A stretch of 11,137 nucleotides of DNA. Origin: Alphaproteobacteria bacterium. GTDB taxonomy: Bacteria > Pseudomonadota > Alphaproteobacteria > ATCC43930 > CGMCC-115725. The stretch covers positions 1 to 11,137 of the forward strand of contig JASHUX010000233.1 in the NCBI GenBank assembly GCA_030039775.1. Direction: 5' to 3'. The notes beneath the pieces are model-generated. The model was not told the origin of the DNA, ran no database searches, and worked only from the letters and a program-made list of their open reading frames with translations. Shown one piece after another: positions 1 through 7,662 of this stretch (position 1 is the stretch's first letter; each line of letters opens with the position of its first letter). A program made the position numbers and the translations under genes.

Positions 1-498
1 TGGAAGGACGTCTTTAAGAAATATCCCAACATCCACGTGCTCGAGGGCGAGCCCGTGCCGACCAACTGGGATCCGGCCTTGGCGCAACAGAAGACCGCGG
101 CGCTGATCGCCAAGTATCCCGAAATCGACGGCATCTACAGCGAGACCACGGGGCCCGTCCGCGCGTTCCTGGCGGCCGGCAAGCCGGTGCCCGCTTATGT
201 CGGCCAATCCCTGATGGATCTGTCGTGCCTCGCCGCGGACAACCGGGCGAAAATGCCCAAGATGGCGAGCATGGACGCTCACACCTGGATGGTCCGCTTG
301 GCGTTGCGTAAAGGCGTCGCTGCGGCCGAGGGCATCAACAACCTCGAGCCTTCGATCATCACCATTCCGTTCACCGAGGACAACACTTCGAAGAACCCGA
401 AGCTCGCGATCAAGTGCGACAAGCAGATGCCGGCGGATTCGATTCCGTCCTCGATGTTGAGCCGGACCGAACAGCTGACGGCGCTCGGCGGCCAGTAA
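1..498 (+). CDS. CUT2-type ABC transporter periplasmic substrate-binding protein, 3' part only
   Basis: The reading frame is open from base 1 and runs 165 codons to TAA; the start and the N-terminal half lie outside the window. The visible part resembles the C-terminal half of ribose-binding-protein-like periplasmic binding proteins (Peripla_BP_4 type): a 'KYPEIDGIYSE' stretch, where the family usually has a 'P.ldgI...nD' strand, followed by a hinge region and a final helix ending in LGGQ. It would bind a small solute in the periplasm and deliver it to the permease pair encoded just downstream. It can be aligned with the intact binding protein at 7716-8927, with cysteines at visible residues 76 and 139 matching C299 and C372 there. 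Family assignment is fairly firm. The ligand is unknown, and nothing visible says it is a sugar. Confidence 0.85.
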   Translation, partial: WKDVFKKYPNIHVLEGEPVPTNWDPALAQQKTAALIAKYPEIDGIYSETTGPVRAFLAAGKPVPAYVGQSLMDLSCLAADNRAKMPKMASMDAHTWMVRLALRKGVAAAEGINNLEPSIITIPFTEDNTSKNPKLAIKCDKQMPADSIPSSMLSRTEQLTALGGQ

Positions 499-514
499 GA
501 AGAAGCATTCAAGC

Positions 515-541
515 CCCGGCCCTCCCTGCAGGAGGGCCGGG
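515..541 (+). terminator. Hairpin after the substrate-binding protein gene
   Basis: An 11-bp perfect GC-rich inverted repeat (515-525 with 531-541) surrounds a 5-nt loop and begins 16 nt after the stop codon. The following bases (TGCGTTGTTGG) are only weakly T-rich, so this is a poor intrinsic terminator by the usual rule. It may instead cause partial termination or protect the 3' end of the binding-protein message, which would keep the binding protein in excess over the membrane parts. The downstream permease starts 29 nt further on, so some read-through is expected. The rest of the gap 499-569 shows nothing else. Confidence 0.7.
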
Positions 542-569
542 TGCGTTGTTGGGGGTGTAAAGTCGCGCC

Positions 570-1559
570 ATGACGGACGGGGGAACCGGGCGTCTGCGCC
601 TGCCGAGTTTAGGGGACTTGGCCGACCTGCCCCTGGCCGCCAAATCGTTTATTGCAACGGTCGTCCTGGTCGTGATCGGCGCAATCCTCGCGCCGAGCAC
701 GGTCAATTCCGCCGCCATCCTCTCGACCCTGCCCTATTTCGCGATCCTGGCGATGCCGTCGATCGGCCAGCATCTGGTGATCCAGCAGCGCGGTCTCGAT
801 CTGTCGGTCGCGGGCATCATGTCCTTCACCGCCGTGGTCGTGACCAAGCTGCCGGACGGCAGTACCCATTTCGGCACGGTGATGTTCTGGCTGGCGGCCG
901 CGCTCGCGGTCGGCGCTTTGTGCGGCGCCATCACGGGCGCGATCGTGACCTATCTCTTCGTGCCGCCGCTGGTCGCGACCATCGGCATGAACGCGATCCT
1001 CTACGGCCTTACCTATTGGGTTTCGACCGGCGCGTCGGTGCAGGCGCCGCCGATGCTGGTGCAGTTCTTCGAAGGCGTCATCCTGTATGTCCCGAATACG
1101 ATCTGGGTGCTGGCGATTGTCGGCGCCGTCGTCGTGTTCGTCTTGGCGCGGACGGTAATTGGGCGGCGCTTTATCGCGGTCAGCGTCAATCCCGCTGCGG
1201 CGCACGCGGTCGGCATCCCGCTCAAGACCTATAGCCTTCTCACCTACACGATTGCGGGATTCCTCTATGCCGTCGGCGCGGTCATGCTGTCGGGCTATCT
1301 CGTATCGCCGACCGTGCTGTGCGGCCTACCCTATCTTCTCGGCACGATCGCGGCCGTCGTGGTCGGCGGCAATCCGATCGGCGGGATCACCAAGGGCAGC
1401 GTCGTCGCCACAATCATTGGCGCGTTCTTCCTGACCTATCTGGCGCAGCTCGTAACCGCATTGGGCTTCGGCGGTTCGGCCGAGGACCTGGCCGACGCGA
1501 TCATCGTCATCAGCGGCGTGGGATTGCCTGAAGTGGCGCGGCGACTGCGACATGCGTGA
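570..1559 (+). CDS. CUT2-type ABC transporter permease (RbsC/XylH-like)
   Basis: This 329-residue, very hydrophobic protein has the layout of a BPD_transp_2 permease, the membrane pore subunit of ribose-type importers. The family's 'GGIDLSVGS' motif appears as RGLDLSVAG at residues 74-82, and the 'GxNP' cytoplasmic loop that contacts the ATPase appears as SVNPAAAHAVGI at 205-216. Length is typical (about 310-340). I count roughly eight to ten membrane segments, from about residue 26 to 318. ATG 570 is the first start after an in-frame TAA at 558-560; the ribosome site is weak. It overlaps the next gene by 8 bp, so the two are probably translationally coupled. Because the next gene also carries a permease domain, the pore is probably a heterodimer. 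The substrate is unknown. Confidence 0.88.
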   Translation: MTDGGTGRLRLPSLGDLADLPLAAKSFIATVVLVVIGAILAPSTVNSAAILSTLPYFAILAMPSIGQHLVIQQRGLDLSVAGIMSFTAVVVTKLPDGSTHFGTVMFWLAAALAVGALCGAITGAIVTYLFVPPLVATIGMNAILYGLTYWVSTGASVQAPPMLVQFFEGVILYVPNTIWVLAIVGAVVVFVLARTVIGRRFIAVSVNPAAAHAVGIPLKTYSLLTYTIAGFLYAVGAVMLSGYLVSPTVLCGLPYLLGTIAAVVVGGNPIGGITKGSVVATIIGAFFLTYLAQLVTALGFGGSAEDLADAIIVISGVGLPEVARRLRHA

Positions 1560-4065
1560 TTCCACAGTGAGTTCGCTCTTGCGGTTGACACCGCCACTGC
1601 CGGTGATGGATTTGCACCGCGTGTACAAATCCTTCGGTCCGGTGCAGGCGCTGAAGGGCGTCGATCTCGTGATCATCCCGGGTGAGGTCCACGCCATTGT
1701 CGGCGAGAACGGCGCCGGCAAATCGACCCTGATCGGCATTGCCGCCGGCGTGCTGGCGGCCGATTCCGGCACGATTCAGTTCGACAACAAGCCGGTCGCC
1801 GCGCCCAATCCGAAATCGATGCGCGAGATCGGCGTGTCCGTGGTCTATCAGCATCCGGCACTCGCGCCCGACCTGACCGTGCTGGAGAATCTCCAGCTTG
1901 CGGCGCCGACGCTCGATGCGCGCGCCGCAGACACATTGATTGCACGCGTCGCGACGCCGCAATTGCAAATGCCGGTCAATCGGCGCGTCGCGGAATTGTC
2001 GTTAGCGCAACGCCATATCGTCGAATTGGCGCGCGCGCTCGCCACCAATCCCAAAGTCCTGTTTCTCGACGAGCCGACCGAGCCGCTGCAACAGGCGGAC
2101 GTCCGCAAGTTGTTCGAGCTGATCGCCGAGCTGAAAGGCGCCGGCGTCGCCATCGTCTATGTCTCCCATCGTCTTCACGAGGTCGACGAGCTGGCGGATC
2201 GCATTTCCGTGATGCGCGACGGCGAGATCATCGACCGCCGGCTGGCGCGCGCCATCACCGCGAGCGAGATCGTGACGCTGATCGCCGGCAAACCGCTCGC
2301 CCAGATCTTTCCGCCGAAGGCCGCGGGCCACGGCGAGCTTCTGTTCGAGACTCGCGGCCTCACTGGTCGCGGCTTCGACCACGTGGACATGACGGTCCAT
2401 AAGGGCGAGATCGTTGGTCTCGCCGGCATCGAGGGCGAGGGTCAGCGCGAGTTCATCCGCGCCGCCGCCGGCATCGATACGCGCGACGCTGGCGACATCA
2501 CGTTGAACGGCCGAGTCATCCGCGGCGAGGGACCCGGGGCGTTACGCAAGGCCGGAGTCGGCTTTATCTCGGACGATCGGCACAAGGAAGGCGTGTTCCT
2601 CAATCTGACCCTCCGCGAGAATCTCGGTCTTGGTTTTCTGGGCGCCATTTCCCGCTTTGGCGTCATCGATCGCACGGGCGAATCCAGCAAGGCCGCAGGC
2701 ATCACTGAGGCCTTGCGCATCCGCACACTGTCGATCGAGGCCGACTTGTCGCAACTCTCCGGCGGCAACCAGCAAAAGGCCCTGTTTGGCCGCGAGATTT
2801 CTGCCGAGCCCGCGGTGCTATTGGTCGACGAACCGACCAAAGGCGTCGATATCGGCGCACGGAGCGAAATCTATCAGCGTCTGCGCGCTGCGGCGGATCG
2901 CGGCCTGGGCGTTTTGGTGTCGTCGTCGGACGGCATTGAGCTCGAGGGCCTCTGCGATCGCGTGCTCATCTTCGCGCGCGGCCGTGTCGTCCGCGCCTTG
3001 TCGGGTCGCGACGTGACCGACGCCTCGATCACCGAGGCCAATCTCACCGCGACCGTGTCGCGCGCCGCCGCGACGCCCGGCACCGCCGCGCGCGGCGATG
3101 GCTTGCATCGGCTCCTTGCCAGCGACCATTTCCCGGCCATCGTGCTCGCGGTTCTGACCGTGATCATCCTGGGCGGCACGCAAGCGATGAACGGTTATTT
3201 CCTGTCGCCGATCAGCGTCAAAAGTATCCTGTCGTTTCTCGGTATCGTGACGTTCCTCTCGATCGCGCAGCTTGCGACGATCTTGGTCGGGGCCATCGAT
3301 CTGTCGGTCGGTTCGCTTGCCGGCCTGTGCGTGGTCGGCGCCTCGTTCCTTACGCCCGACGGTGCCGACGGCTGGTCGCTGATTGGCGGCACCATCGTCG
3401 TCATTCTCGGCGCGCTTATGTACGGCGTGCTGCAAGGCGTCACGATCACCTATTTGCGCTTGCCGGCGATCGTCGTGACGATCGCCTCGTTCATCGGCTT
3501 GCAGGGTATTTCGCTGCTGCTGCGCCCGACCGCGGCCGGCGAGATCGCCGACGAAATATCGGACACCGCGCAAATCCCGGTTCTGTTCCTGCCGCTGGCG
3601 ATGGTCCTGACGCTGTTGGTCGTCGGCGGGTTGGAGGCCGTGCTCTATCGCACCGGCAGCGGCCGGCGGTATCGCGCGGTGGGCTCCAATCCCTTGGCTA
3701 GTCTCCGGCTCGGTATCGACAGCCGGCGCCTCATGGTCGCGGCCTTCGCGCTCTCGGGCCTGCTGACGGGGATCGGTGGTATGCTGCTGGCAGGCCAAGT
3801 CGGTATCGGCTCGCCGTCGACCGGCACGGACTATACGCTGATGAGCATCACGGTCGTGGTACTGGGCGGCGCCAGCGTCGCCGGCGGACGCGGTTCGATC
3901 CTATCGACGTTCCTTGGCGCCGCTCTGGTGCAAGCTACGTCGAGCGCATCGTCTTTTATCGACGCCAACTCGTCGGTGCACTATGCGGTGATCGGCGGCT
4001 TGACGTTGCTGGCCGCGATCTTCTTCAGCCTGGCACGCCGTCATCGCATCGAGCCGCGGGCGTAG
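1552..4065 (+). CDS. ABC transporter ATPase-permease fusion (double ATP-binding cassette plus CUT2 permease)
   Basis: One 837-residue frame joins two normally separate subunits. Cassette 1 (about 17-250) has Walker A GENGAGKST at 51-59, Q-loop Q100, signature LSLAQR 149-154, Walker B FLDEP 171-175 and switch H206. Cassette 2 (about 262-500) has a P-loop without the lysine (GIEGEGQ, 292-298), signature LSGGNQQK 402-409 and intact Walker B VDEPT 425-429, the usual asymmetry of RbsA/MglA ATPases. After an Ala/Arg/Gly-rich linker (about 500-520) comes a full permease with IDLSVGS at 582-588 and GSNP at 711-714. There is no stop or frameshift at the join. Paired with the lone permease upstream, one copy of each would give a complete two-cassette, two-pore importer. 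Cassette 1 appears short between Q-loop and signature, and its post-Walker-B segment reads TEPLQ instead of the common TAALT. The substrate is unknown. Confidence 0.9.
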   Translation: MRDSTVSSLLRLTPPLPVMDLHRVYKSFGPVQALKGVDLVIIPGEVHAIVGENGAGKSTLIGIAAGVLAADSGTIQFDNKPVAAPNPKSMREIGVSVVYQHPALAPDLTVLENLQLAAPTLDARAADTLIARVATPQLQMPVNRRVAELSLAQRHIVELARALATNPKVLFLDEPTEPLQQADVRKLFELIAELKGAGVAIVYVSHRLHEVDELADRISVMRDGEIIDRRLARAITASEIVTLIAGKPLAQIFPPKAAGHGELLFETRGLTGRGFDHVDMTVHKGEIVGLAGIEGEGQREFIRAAAGIDTRDAGDITLNGRVIRGEGPGALRKAGVGFISDDRHKEGVFLNLTLRENLGLGFLGAISRFGVIDRTGESSKAAGITEALRIRTLSIEADLSQLSGGNQQKALFGREISAEPAVLLVDEPTKGVDIGARSEIYQRLRAAADRGLGVLVSSSDGIELEGLCDRVLIFARGRVVRALSGRDVTDASITEANLTATVSRAAATPGTAARGDGLHRLLASDHFPAIVLAVLTVIILGGTQAMNGYFLSPISVKSILSFLGIVTFLSIAQLATILVGAIDLSVGSLAGLCVVGASFLTPDGADGWSLIGGTIVVILGALMYGVLQGVTITYLRLPAIVVTIASFIGLQGISLLLRPTAAGEIADEISDTAQIPVLFLPLAMVLTLLVVGGLEAVLYRTGSGRRYRAVGSNPLASLRLGIDSRRLMVAAFALSGLLTGIGGMLLAGQVGIGSPSTGTDYTLMSITVVVLGGASVAGGRGSILSTFLGAALVQATSSASSFIDANSSVHYAVIGGLTLLAAIFFSLARRHRIEPRA

Positions 4066-4088
4066 CTAGACCAACGCCTCGGCGGCTC
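4051..4088. terminator. Imperfect hairpin covering both convergent stop codons
   Basis: Bases 4051-4063 can pair with 4074-4088 as 13 base pairs with two single-base bulges (4079 and 4081), leaving a 10-nt loop. The stem and loop contain the last codons and stops of both convergent genes (TAG 4063-4065 and, on the other strand, TAG 4068-4066). It would form in both transcripts. No T-tract follows on either side, so it is not a classical intrinsic terminator. It could be a bidirectional 3' end or simply a chance structure in GC-rich coding DNA. Confidence 0.3.
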
Positions 4089-5034
4089 TGCGCCGGCGCG
4101 CGCGATCGACGACCGAGTTCAGCGCCAGCGCCGCCAGCAAAATCGCGCCGTACGCGATCTGGATGTAGTAGATCGAGACCTGCGCAAGCGAAAACAAATT
4201 CTCGATAAGGAACAGAAGCGCGCCGCCCGCCGCCGCGCCGAGCAAGCCGCCCTGCCCGCCGCTGAACGCGACGCCGCCCAGCGCCACGCCGGCGATCGAG
4301 GTCAGGATGTACGGCGTTCCGATGGTGGGATCGGCGGCGCCGATGGTCGCGGTGAAAACGATGCCCGTGATTGCGGCAAGCACGCCGGCGATGACGAACG
4401 CCATGATCCGGACCCACATGACGTTGATGCCCGCGGTGTAGGCGGCGCGGATATCGCCGCCGACCGCCAGCAGGTTGCGCCGGTAGGCGGTCTTGCCGAG
4501 GAGCCACCATGCCACCGCAATCAGGATGAAGACGAAGAACACGCCGGGGACGCCGAAGACGCTGCCGGAAATCACCCGCATCCACGGCGGCGCGCTGCCG
4601 CCGGAGATCGGCAGCAATTCGAGCGTCAGGCCCTGATAGGTCAGGAACGTACCGAGCGTCGCGATGATCGGTTGAACGCGGACGACGGTCACAAGGAAGC
4701 CGTTGATCAGACCCGACACCACGCCGATGGCCAGCGCGATGGCGATCATCGAGAACGGATCGGTGATGCCGAGATCGGGCAAGGTCATGGCGAGCACGGC
4801 GTTGACCAGACCCGCGAGCGGTCCGACCGAGAGATCGAGATCGCCGTTGCCCGACATGATCGGCACGGTCTGCGCCCAGGTCGTGATGATGAACGGCGCC
4901 GCTCCCAGCAGCACCGGCCGCCAATTGTCCTGGCTGATGAAGATTGGATTGGCGATGATATTGCCGACGAACAGCAGCGCAAAGCCCGCCAACGCCGGCC
5001 AGTAATAGGCGCCCCAGTCGATCTTGAATTTCAT
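4066..5034 (-). CDS. CUT2-type ABC transporter permease B
   Basis: This 322-residue integral membrane protein is of the RbsC-like BPD_transp_2 family. The substrate-path motif appears as GNGDLDLSVGP at residues 62-72. The usual GxNP cytoplasmic loop reads GGDIRAAYTAGI (192-203), so Asp replaces the common Asn-Pro, a mild departure. It ends in a basic tail (RARRRR), consistent with a cytoplasmic C-terminus. The frame can be extended upstream to 5166, but the extension lies inside the ATPase gene and reads as nonsense. ATG 5034, overlapping the ATPase stop as ATGA (5034-5031), is the sensible start. It is the last gene of the minus-strand operon and corresponds in position to the permease half of the plus-strand fusion. 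It should pair with permease A (6590-7546). The substrate is unknown. Confidence 0.88.
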   Translation of the reverse strand: MKFKIDWGAYYWPALAGFALLFVGNIIANPIFISQDNWRPVLLGAAPFIITTWAQTVPIMSGNGDLDLSVGPLAGLVNAVLAMTLPDLGITDPFSMIAIALAIGVVSGLINGFLVTVVRVQPIIATLGTFLTYQGLTLELLPISGGSAPPWMRVISGSVFGVPGVFFVFILIAVAWWLLGKTAYRRNLLAVGGDIRAAYTAGINVMWVRIMAFVIAGVLAAITGIVFTATIGAADPTIGTPYILTSIAGVALGGVAFSGGQGGLLGAAAGGALLFLIENLFSLAQVSIYYIQIAYGAILLAALALNSVVDRARRRRAAEALV

Positions 5035-6593
5035 CCCGCCCCCCTGGCCGCAGCCGTTTGGCCGAACATCGCCGCGATCAGCGCCTGCTCGTTCAGCGCC
5101 TGACGCTCGATCACCGCGAACAGCGAGCGATTGTGGAATACCGCGACCCGGTCGCACAGCAGGCACAGTTCGGCGAGCTCGGTCGACAGTAGCATCACCG
5201 CGCCGCCGGCGGACGCGAATTGTTCGAGAATCTTGTAGATGTCCTGCTTGGCGCCGAGATCGACGCCCCGCATCGGATCGTTGAGCACCAGAACGCGCGG
5301 CGTCAGGGCGAGCAAGCGCCCCAGAAATACTTTTTGCTGATTGCCGCCGCTCAAGGCCGCGACCGGCGCGGCCAAACCCGGCGTTGTAACATGCGACTGG
5401 GCGATGAGGCGCATTCCTTCGGCACGTCGGCGCGCCTCCGCCAGGAGGCCCAGCCGGGAAAAGCGCCCCAGCGCGGAGATGGTCAAATTGTCGAGCACCG
5501 ACAGCGGCGCGAAAATACCCTGCGTCTTGCGCTCGCGGGGCAGATAGGCGATGCCCGCGCGCGCGGCGTTGAGGAACGACGTGACGACGCCTCGATCGGT
5601 CTCAACCGCGCCTTGCGCCGGGTTGCGCAGGCCGGCGACGGCTTCGATGAACGCGACCTGCCCGTGGCCTTCGAGACCGGCGATGCCGACAATCTCTCCC
5701 GCCCGCACGGCGAGATCGAATGGGCCGGAGCCGGCCACGATTTCCACGCTCTTGGCGGTGACGACCGCAGCGCCGACGGCGCGCTGCGGCGCCGTCGGGA
5801 CCGCACCTTCGGCGGCCTGCGCCTCCTCATGGGTCGACATGAGTTCGAGCAGCCGGTTCGTCGTGGTGTCCGCGCGCGTCACGGTGGCGACGCTGCGCCC
5901 CGAGCGCAGCACAGTTGAACGGTCGGCAATATCGAGAATCTCGTCCATGCGGTGCGAAACGAAGAGAATCGAGCGCCCCTCGCCGCGGAAGCGCCGCAGC
6001 GCTTCGAACAGCCGGTCGCGGGCGTCGACGTCGAGCGCCGAGGTGGATTCGTCGAGCACCAGGAGGCGCCACGGCCGCAGCAGGGCACGGGCGATGGTGA
6101 CGCCTTGGCGCTGCGCCAGCGACAGCGCGCCGAGCGGCATGTCGGGATCGAGCGCGCCCATGCCGATCGTATCGAGCGCTTCGCGCACCACGCGGGTCTC
6201 GTCCGCCGTCGATTGCACCCGGCGGAACAGCCGGTCGAGCCCGAGCACGACGTTGTCGCGTACCGAAAGCTGGTCGAGAACCAACGTTTCCTGGAACACC
6301 GTCGCGATGCCGGCTTGCTGCGCGGCGCGGGGGTCCGCAATGCGCGTGACCTTCCCGTCCCAGATCAGTTCGCCGCCGCTTTCGGCAAGGATGCCGCTCA
6401 AAATCTTAATTAGCGTGCTTTTGCCTGAACCGTTTTCGCCGACCAGCGCGTGGATTTCGCCGGGAACGATGTCGAACGAGCAATCGGCGAGCGCGATGGT
6501 TTCGCCGAAATTGCGCCGCAGGCCGCGAAACGCGACCAGCGGCGTAACGGCCGGTGCTGCAGGCGCCGTCTCCTCCACCGCGATCTCGCTCAT
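5031..6593 (-). CDS. CUT2-type ABC transporter double-cassette ATPase (RbsA/MglA-like) with degenerate second cassette
   Basis: This 520-residue cytoplasmic ATPase would power the importer made with the two flanking permeases. Cassette 1 (about 19-255) is complete: Walker A GENGSGKST 52-60, Q-loop Q101, signature LSLAQ 157-161, Walker B LVLDES 178-183 with the catalytic Glu E182, D-loop SALD and switch H214. Cassette 2 (about 275-510) has signature LSGGNQQK 414-421, but its P-loop lacks lysine (GLEGHGQ, 306-312). Its Walker B reads VLVLNDP (434-440), with Asn for the Mg-binding Asp and Asp for the catalytic Glu. The first change is usual in the family; the Walker B loss goes beyond it. Only the site formed by Walker A of cassette 1 and the signature of cassette 2 should hydrolyse ATP. 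ATG 6593 overlaps the upstream permease stop by 4 bp; the upstream extension to 6731 is permease sequence in another frame. Confidence 0.9.
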   Translation of the reverse strand: MSEIAVEETAPAAPAVTPLVAFRGLRRNFGETIALADCSFDIVPGEIHALVGENGSGKSTLIKILSGILAESGGELIWDGKVTRIADPRAAQQAGIATVFQETLVLDQLSVRDNVVLGLDRLFRRVQSTADETRVVREALDTIGMGALDPDMPLGALSLAQRQGVTIARALLRPWRLLVLDESTSALDVDARDRLFEALRRFRGEGRSILFVSHRMDEILDIADRSTVLRSGRSVATVTRADTTTNRLLELMSTHEEAQAAEGAVPTAPQRAVGAAVVTAKSVEIVAGSGPFDLAVRAGEIVGIAGLEGHGQVAFIEAVAGLRNPAQGAVETDRGVVTSFLNAARAGIAYLPRERKTQGIFAPLSVLDNLTISALGRFSRLGLLAEARRRAEGMRLIAQSHVTTPGLAAPVAALSGGNQQKVFLGRLLALTPRVLVLNDPMRGVDLGAKQDIYKILEQFASAGGAVMLLSTELAELCLLCDRVAVFHNRSLFAVIERQALNEQALIAAMFGQTAAARGAG

Positions 6594-7546
6594 ATCTGCA
6601 TCCTCACATGCGTCTCGCGGCCATAGATCGCGACCAGCACGATAATCAGGATGCCGAGGCTTACTTGCTGCGCCGCTTCGTCGAGGCCGAGCCCGATCAG
6701 CAGCATCGTGAGCTCGGTGATGATGAAGCACCCGGCGATGGTGCGCGCATAACTACCGCGGCCGCCGATGATCGGCGTGCCGCCGATCACCACGGCCGAC
6801 AGCGTGGTGAACAGATAGGCGTCGCCGACCTGCGGATTGGCGGCGCTGCTGAATCCGGCGAGCAGGATGCCGGCGACCGCCGACAAGCCGCCGCTGATCG
6901 CAAACACGACCGTCCACAACACCAACGACGGAATGCGCGCCAGCTCGGCGGCGCCGGGATTGGCGCCCGAGGCATAGCTCCACCGGCCGAGGACGCTGCG
7001 GCGCTCGAGAATCACGAACACGAGCACCAACGCCCCCCACAGGATCACCGAGCCTGGCAGCGGGATCGGACCGGTCCAGCCGATCACCGAGACGAAATCG
7101 GTGAGGCCGTCCGGCACGGAGCCGCGGTTGTCGCCCTTGGTCTGAGCCCAAATCGCGCCGTAGATGATTGTCGCCGTCGCCAGCGTCACGATCAGCGAGT
7201 TGACGCGAAGCGACCGCGAGATCAGCCCATTGACGGCGCCGACCACGATACCGGCTACGATCACGATCGGGCCGATGACCCAAGGCGAAACGCCTTCGCC
7301 GTAAGCGACGGCGAAGGCGACGCAGGCTAGACCGATGACGGCCGGCACCGACAGATCGATACCGCCCATAATGATGGTCAGGGTCTGGCCCGCGGAGGCG
7401 ATGCCGAGCAGGCTCGAGAGCAGCAACAGCGAGCGAATGCTGGTAAGATTGCCGTATCCGGGAATCACCGCCGCCGTGATCAGGAACAGGCCGATCGCGA
7501 TCGCGAACGGTGCGATCACATCGAGACGCTGCCGGACCCAATTCAT
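6590..7546 (-). CDS. CUT2-type ABC transporter permease A
   Basis: This 318-residue membrane permease is of the RbsC-like family. It carries a canonical GGIDLSV at residues 61-67 and GANP at 194-197, with membrane segments from about residue 11 to 308. ATG 7546 is chosen because it matches the family's short basic N-terminus followed by a first membrane segment, and because an AGGA lies 9 nt upstream. The start overlaps the stop of a 27-codon open frame as ATGA, and the stop overlaps the ATPase start as ATGA, so translation of the transporter genes looks coupled. It corresponds in order to the lone permease of the plus-strand operon, but the two are only distant relatives. The substrate is unknown. 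Confidence 0.88.
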   Translation of the reverse strand: MNWVRQRLDVIAPFAIAIGLFLITAAVIPGYGNLTSIRSLLLLSSLLGIASAGQTLTIIMGGIDLSVPAVIGLACVAFAVAYGEGVSPWVIGPIVIVAGIVVGAVNGLISRSLRVNSLIVTLATATIIYGAIWAQTKGDNRGSVPDGLTDFVSVIGWTGPIPLPGSVILWGALVLVFVILERRSVLGRWSYASGANPGAAELARIPSLVLWTVVFAISGGLSAVAGILLAGFSSAANPQVGDAYLFTTLSAVVIGGTPIIGGRGSYARTIAGCFIITELTMLLIGLGLDEAAQQVSLGILIIVLVAIYGRETHVRMQI

Positions 7547-7626
7547 CGGGCCAAATCCTGAAACGGCTTGGACCGGACCGGGCTGCCGACCTGCGTGGTA
7601 GGGATCCGCTTAGCGCCGCGCTTCAT
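7543..7626 (-). pseudogene. 5' remnant of a second MetE-like gene (27 codons), possibly now a leader peptide
   Basis: A 27-codon frame starts at ATG 7626 and ends at TGA 7545-7543, overlapping the permease A start as ATGA. Its product begins MKRGAKRIPTTQVGS, against MKRSERRILTTHVGS for the intact MetE-like protein encoded at 9924-11075. By hand alignment without gaps, 12 of the first 20 residues and 13 of 27 are identical, and about 43 of 60 bases match over the first 20 codons. The conserved TTHVGS histidine is Gln here, and the following Leu/Pro positions have changed. The similarity ends at about codon 24 and the rest of the gene is absent. The simplest reading is a truncated paralog left by deletion. 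The ATGA coupling allows that it is still translated to feed ribosomes to the permease. A G-rich patch upstream could serve as a weak ribosome site. Confidence 0.65.
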
Positions 7627-7662
7627 CACATACCCCGCCCCGTCCGGGGGAACCAAAAGTCA

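Noticed and set aside
2818..3798. A 326-codon minus-strand open frame opposite the fusion gene
   Set aside because: The product is rich in Arg, Asp, Gln and His with no domain pattern, typical of the antisense of GC-rich coding DNA. The opposite strand encodes an unmistakable ATPase-permease.
5035..5166. Longer N-terminus for permease B
   Set aside because: The extra 44 residues are the ATPase C-terminus read in another frame. The ATGA overlap start at 5034 fits the family and the operon style.
6554..7330. A 258-codon plus-strand open frame opposite permease A
   Set aside because: It has the same Arg/Asp/Gln-rich shadow composition, and the minus strand carries a clear permease with GGIDLSV and GANP motifs.
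570..7546. Recent inverted duplication as origin of the two transporters
   Set aside because: Despite identical gene order, the paired subunits share mainly family motifs (DLSV, GxNP, LSGGNQQK) and differ widely elsewhere, so any common origin is old.
7639..7650. Short inverted repeat CCCC-GTCC-GGGG as a second terminator
   Set aside because: The stem is only 4 bp and lies in a GC-rich stretch without a T-tract, so it is not distinguishable from chance.
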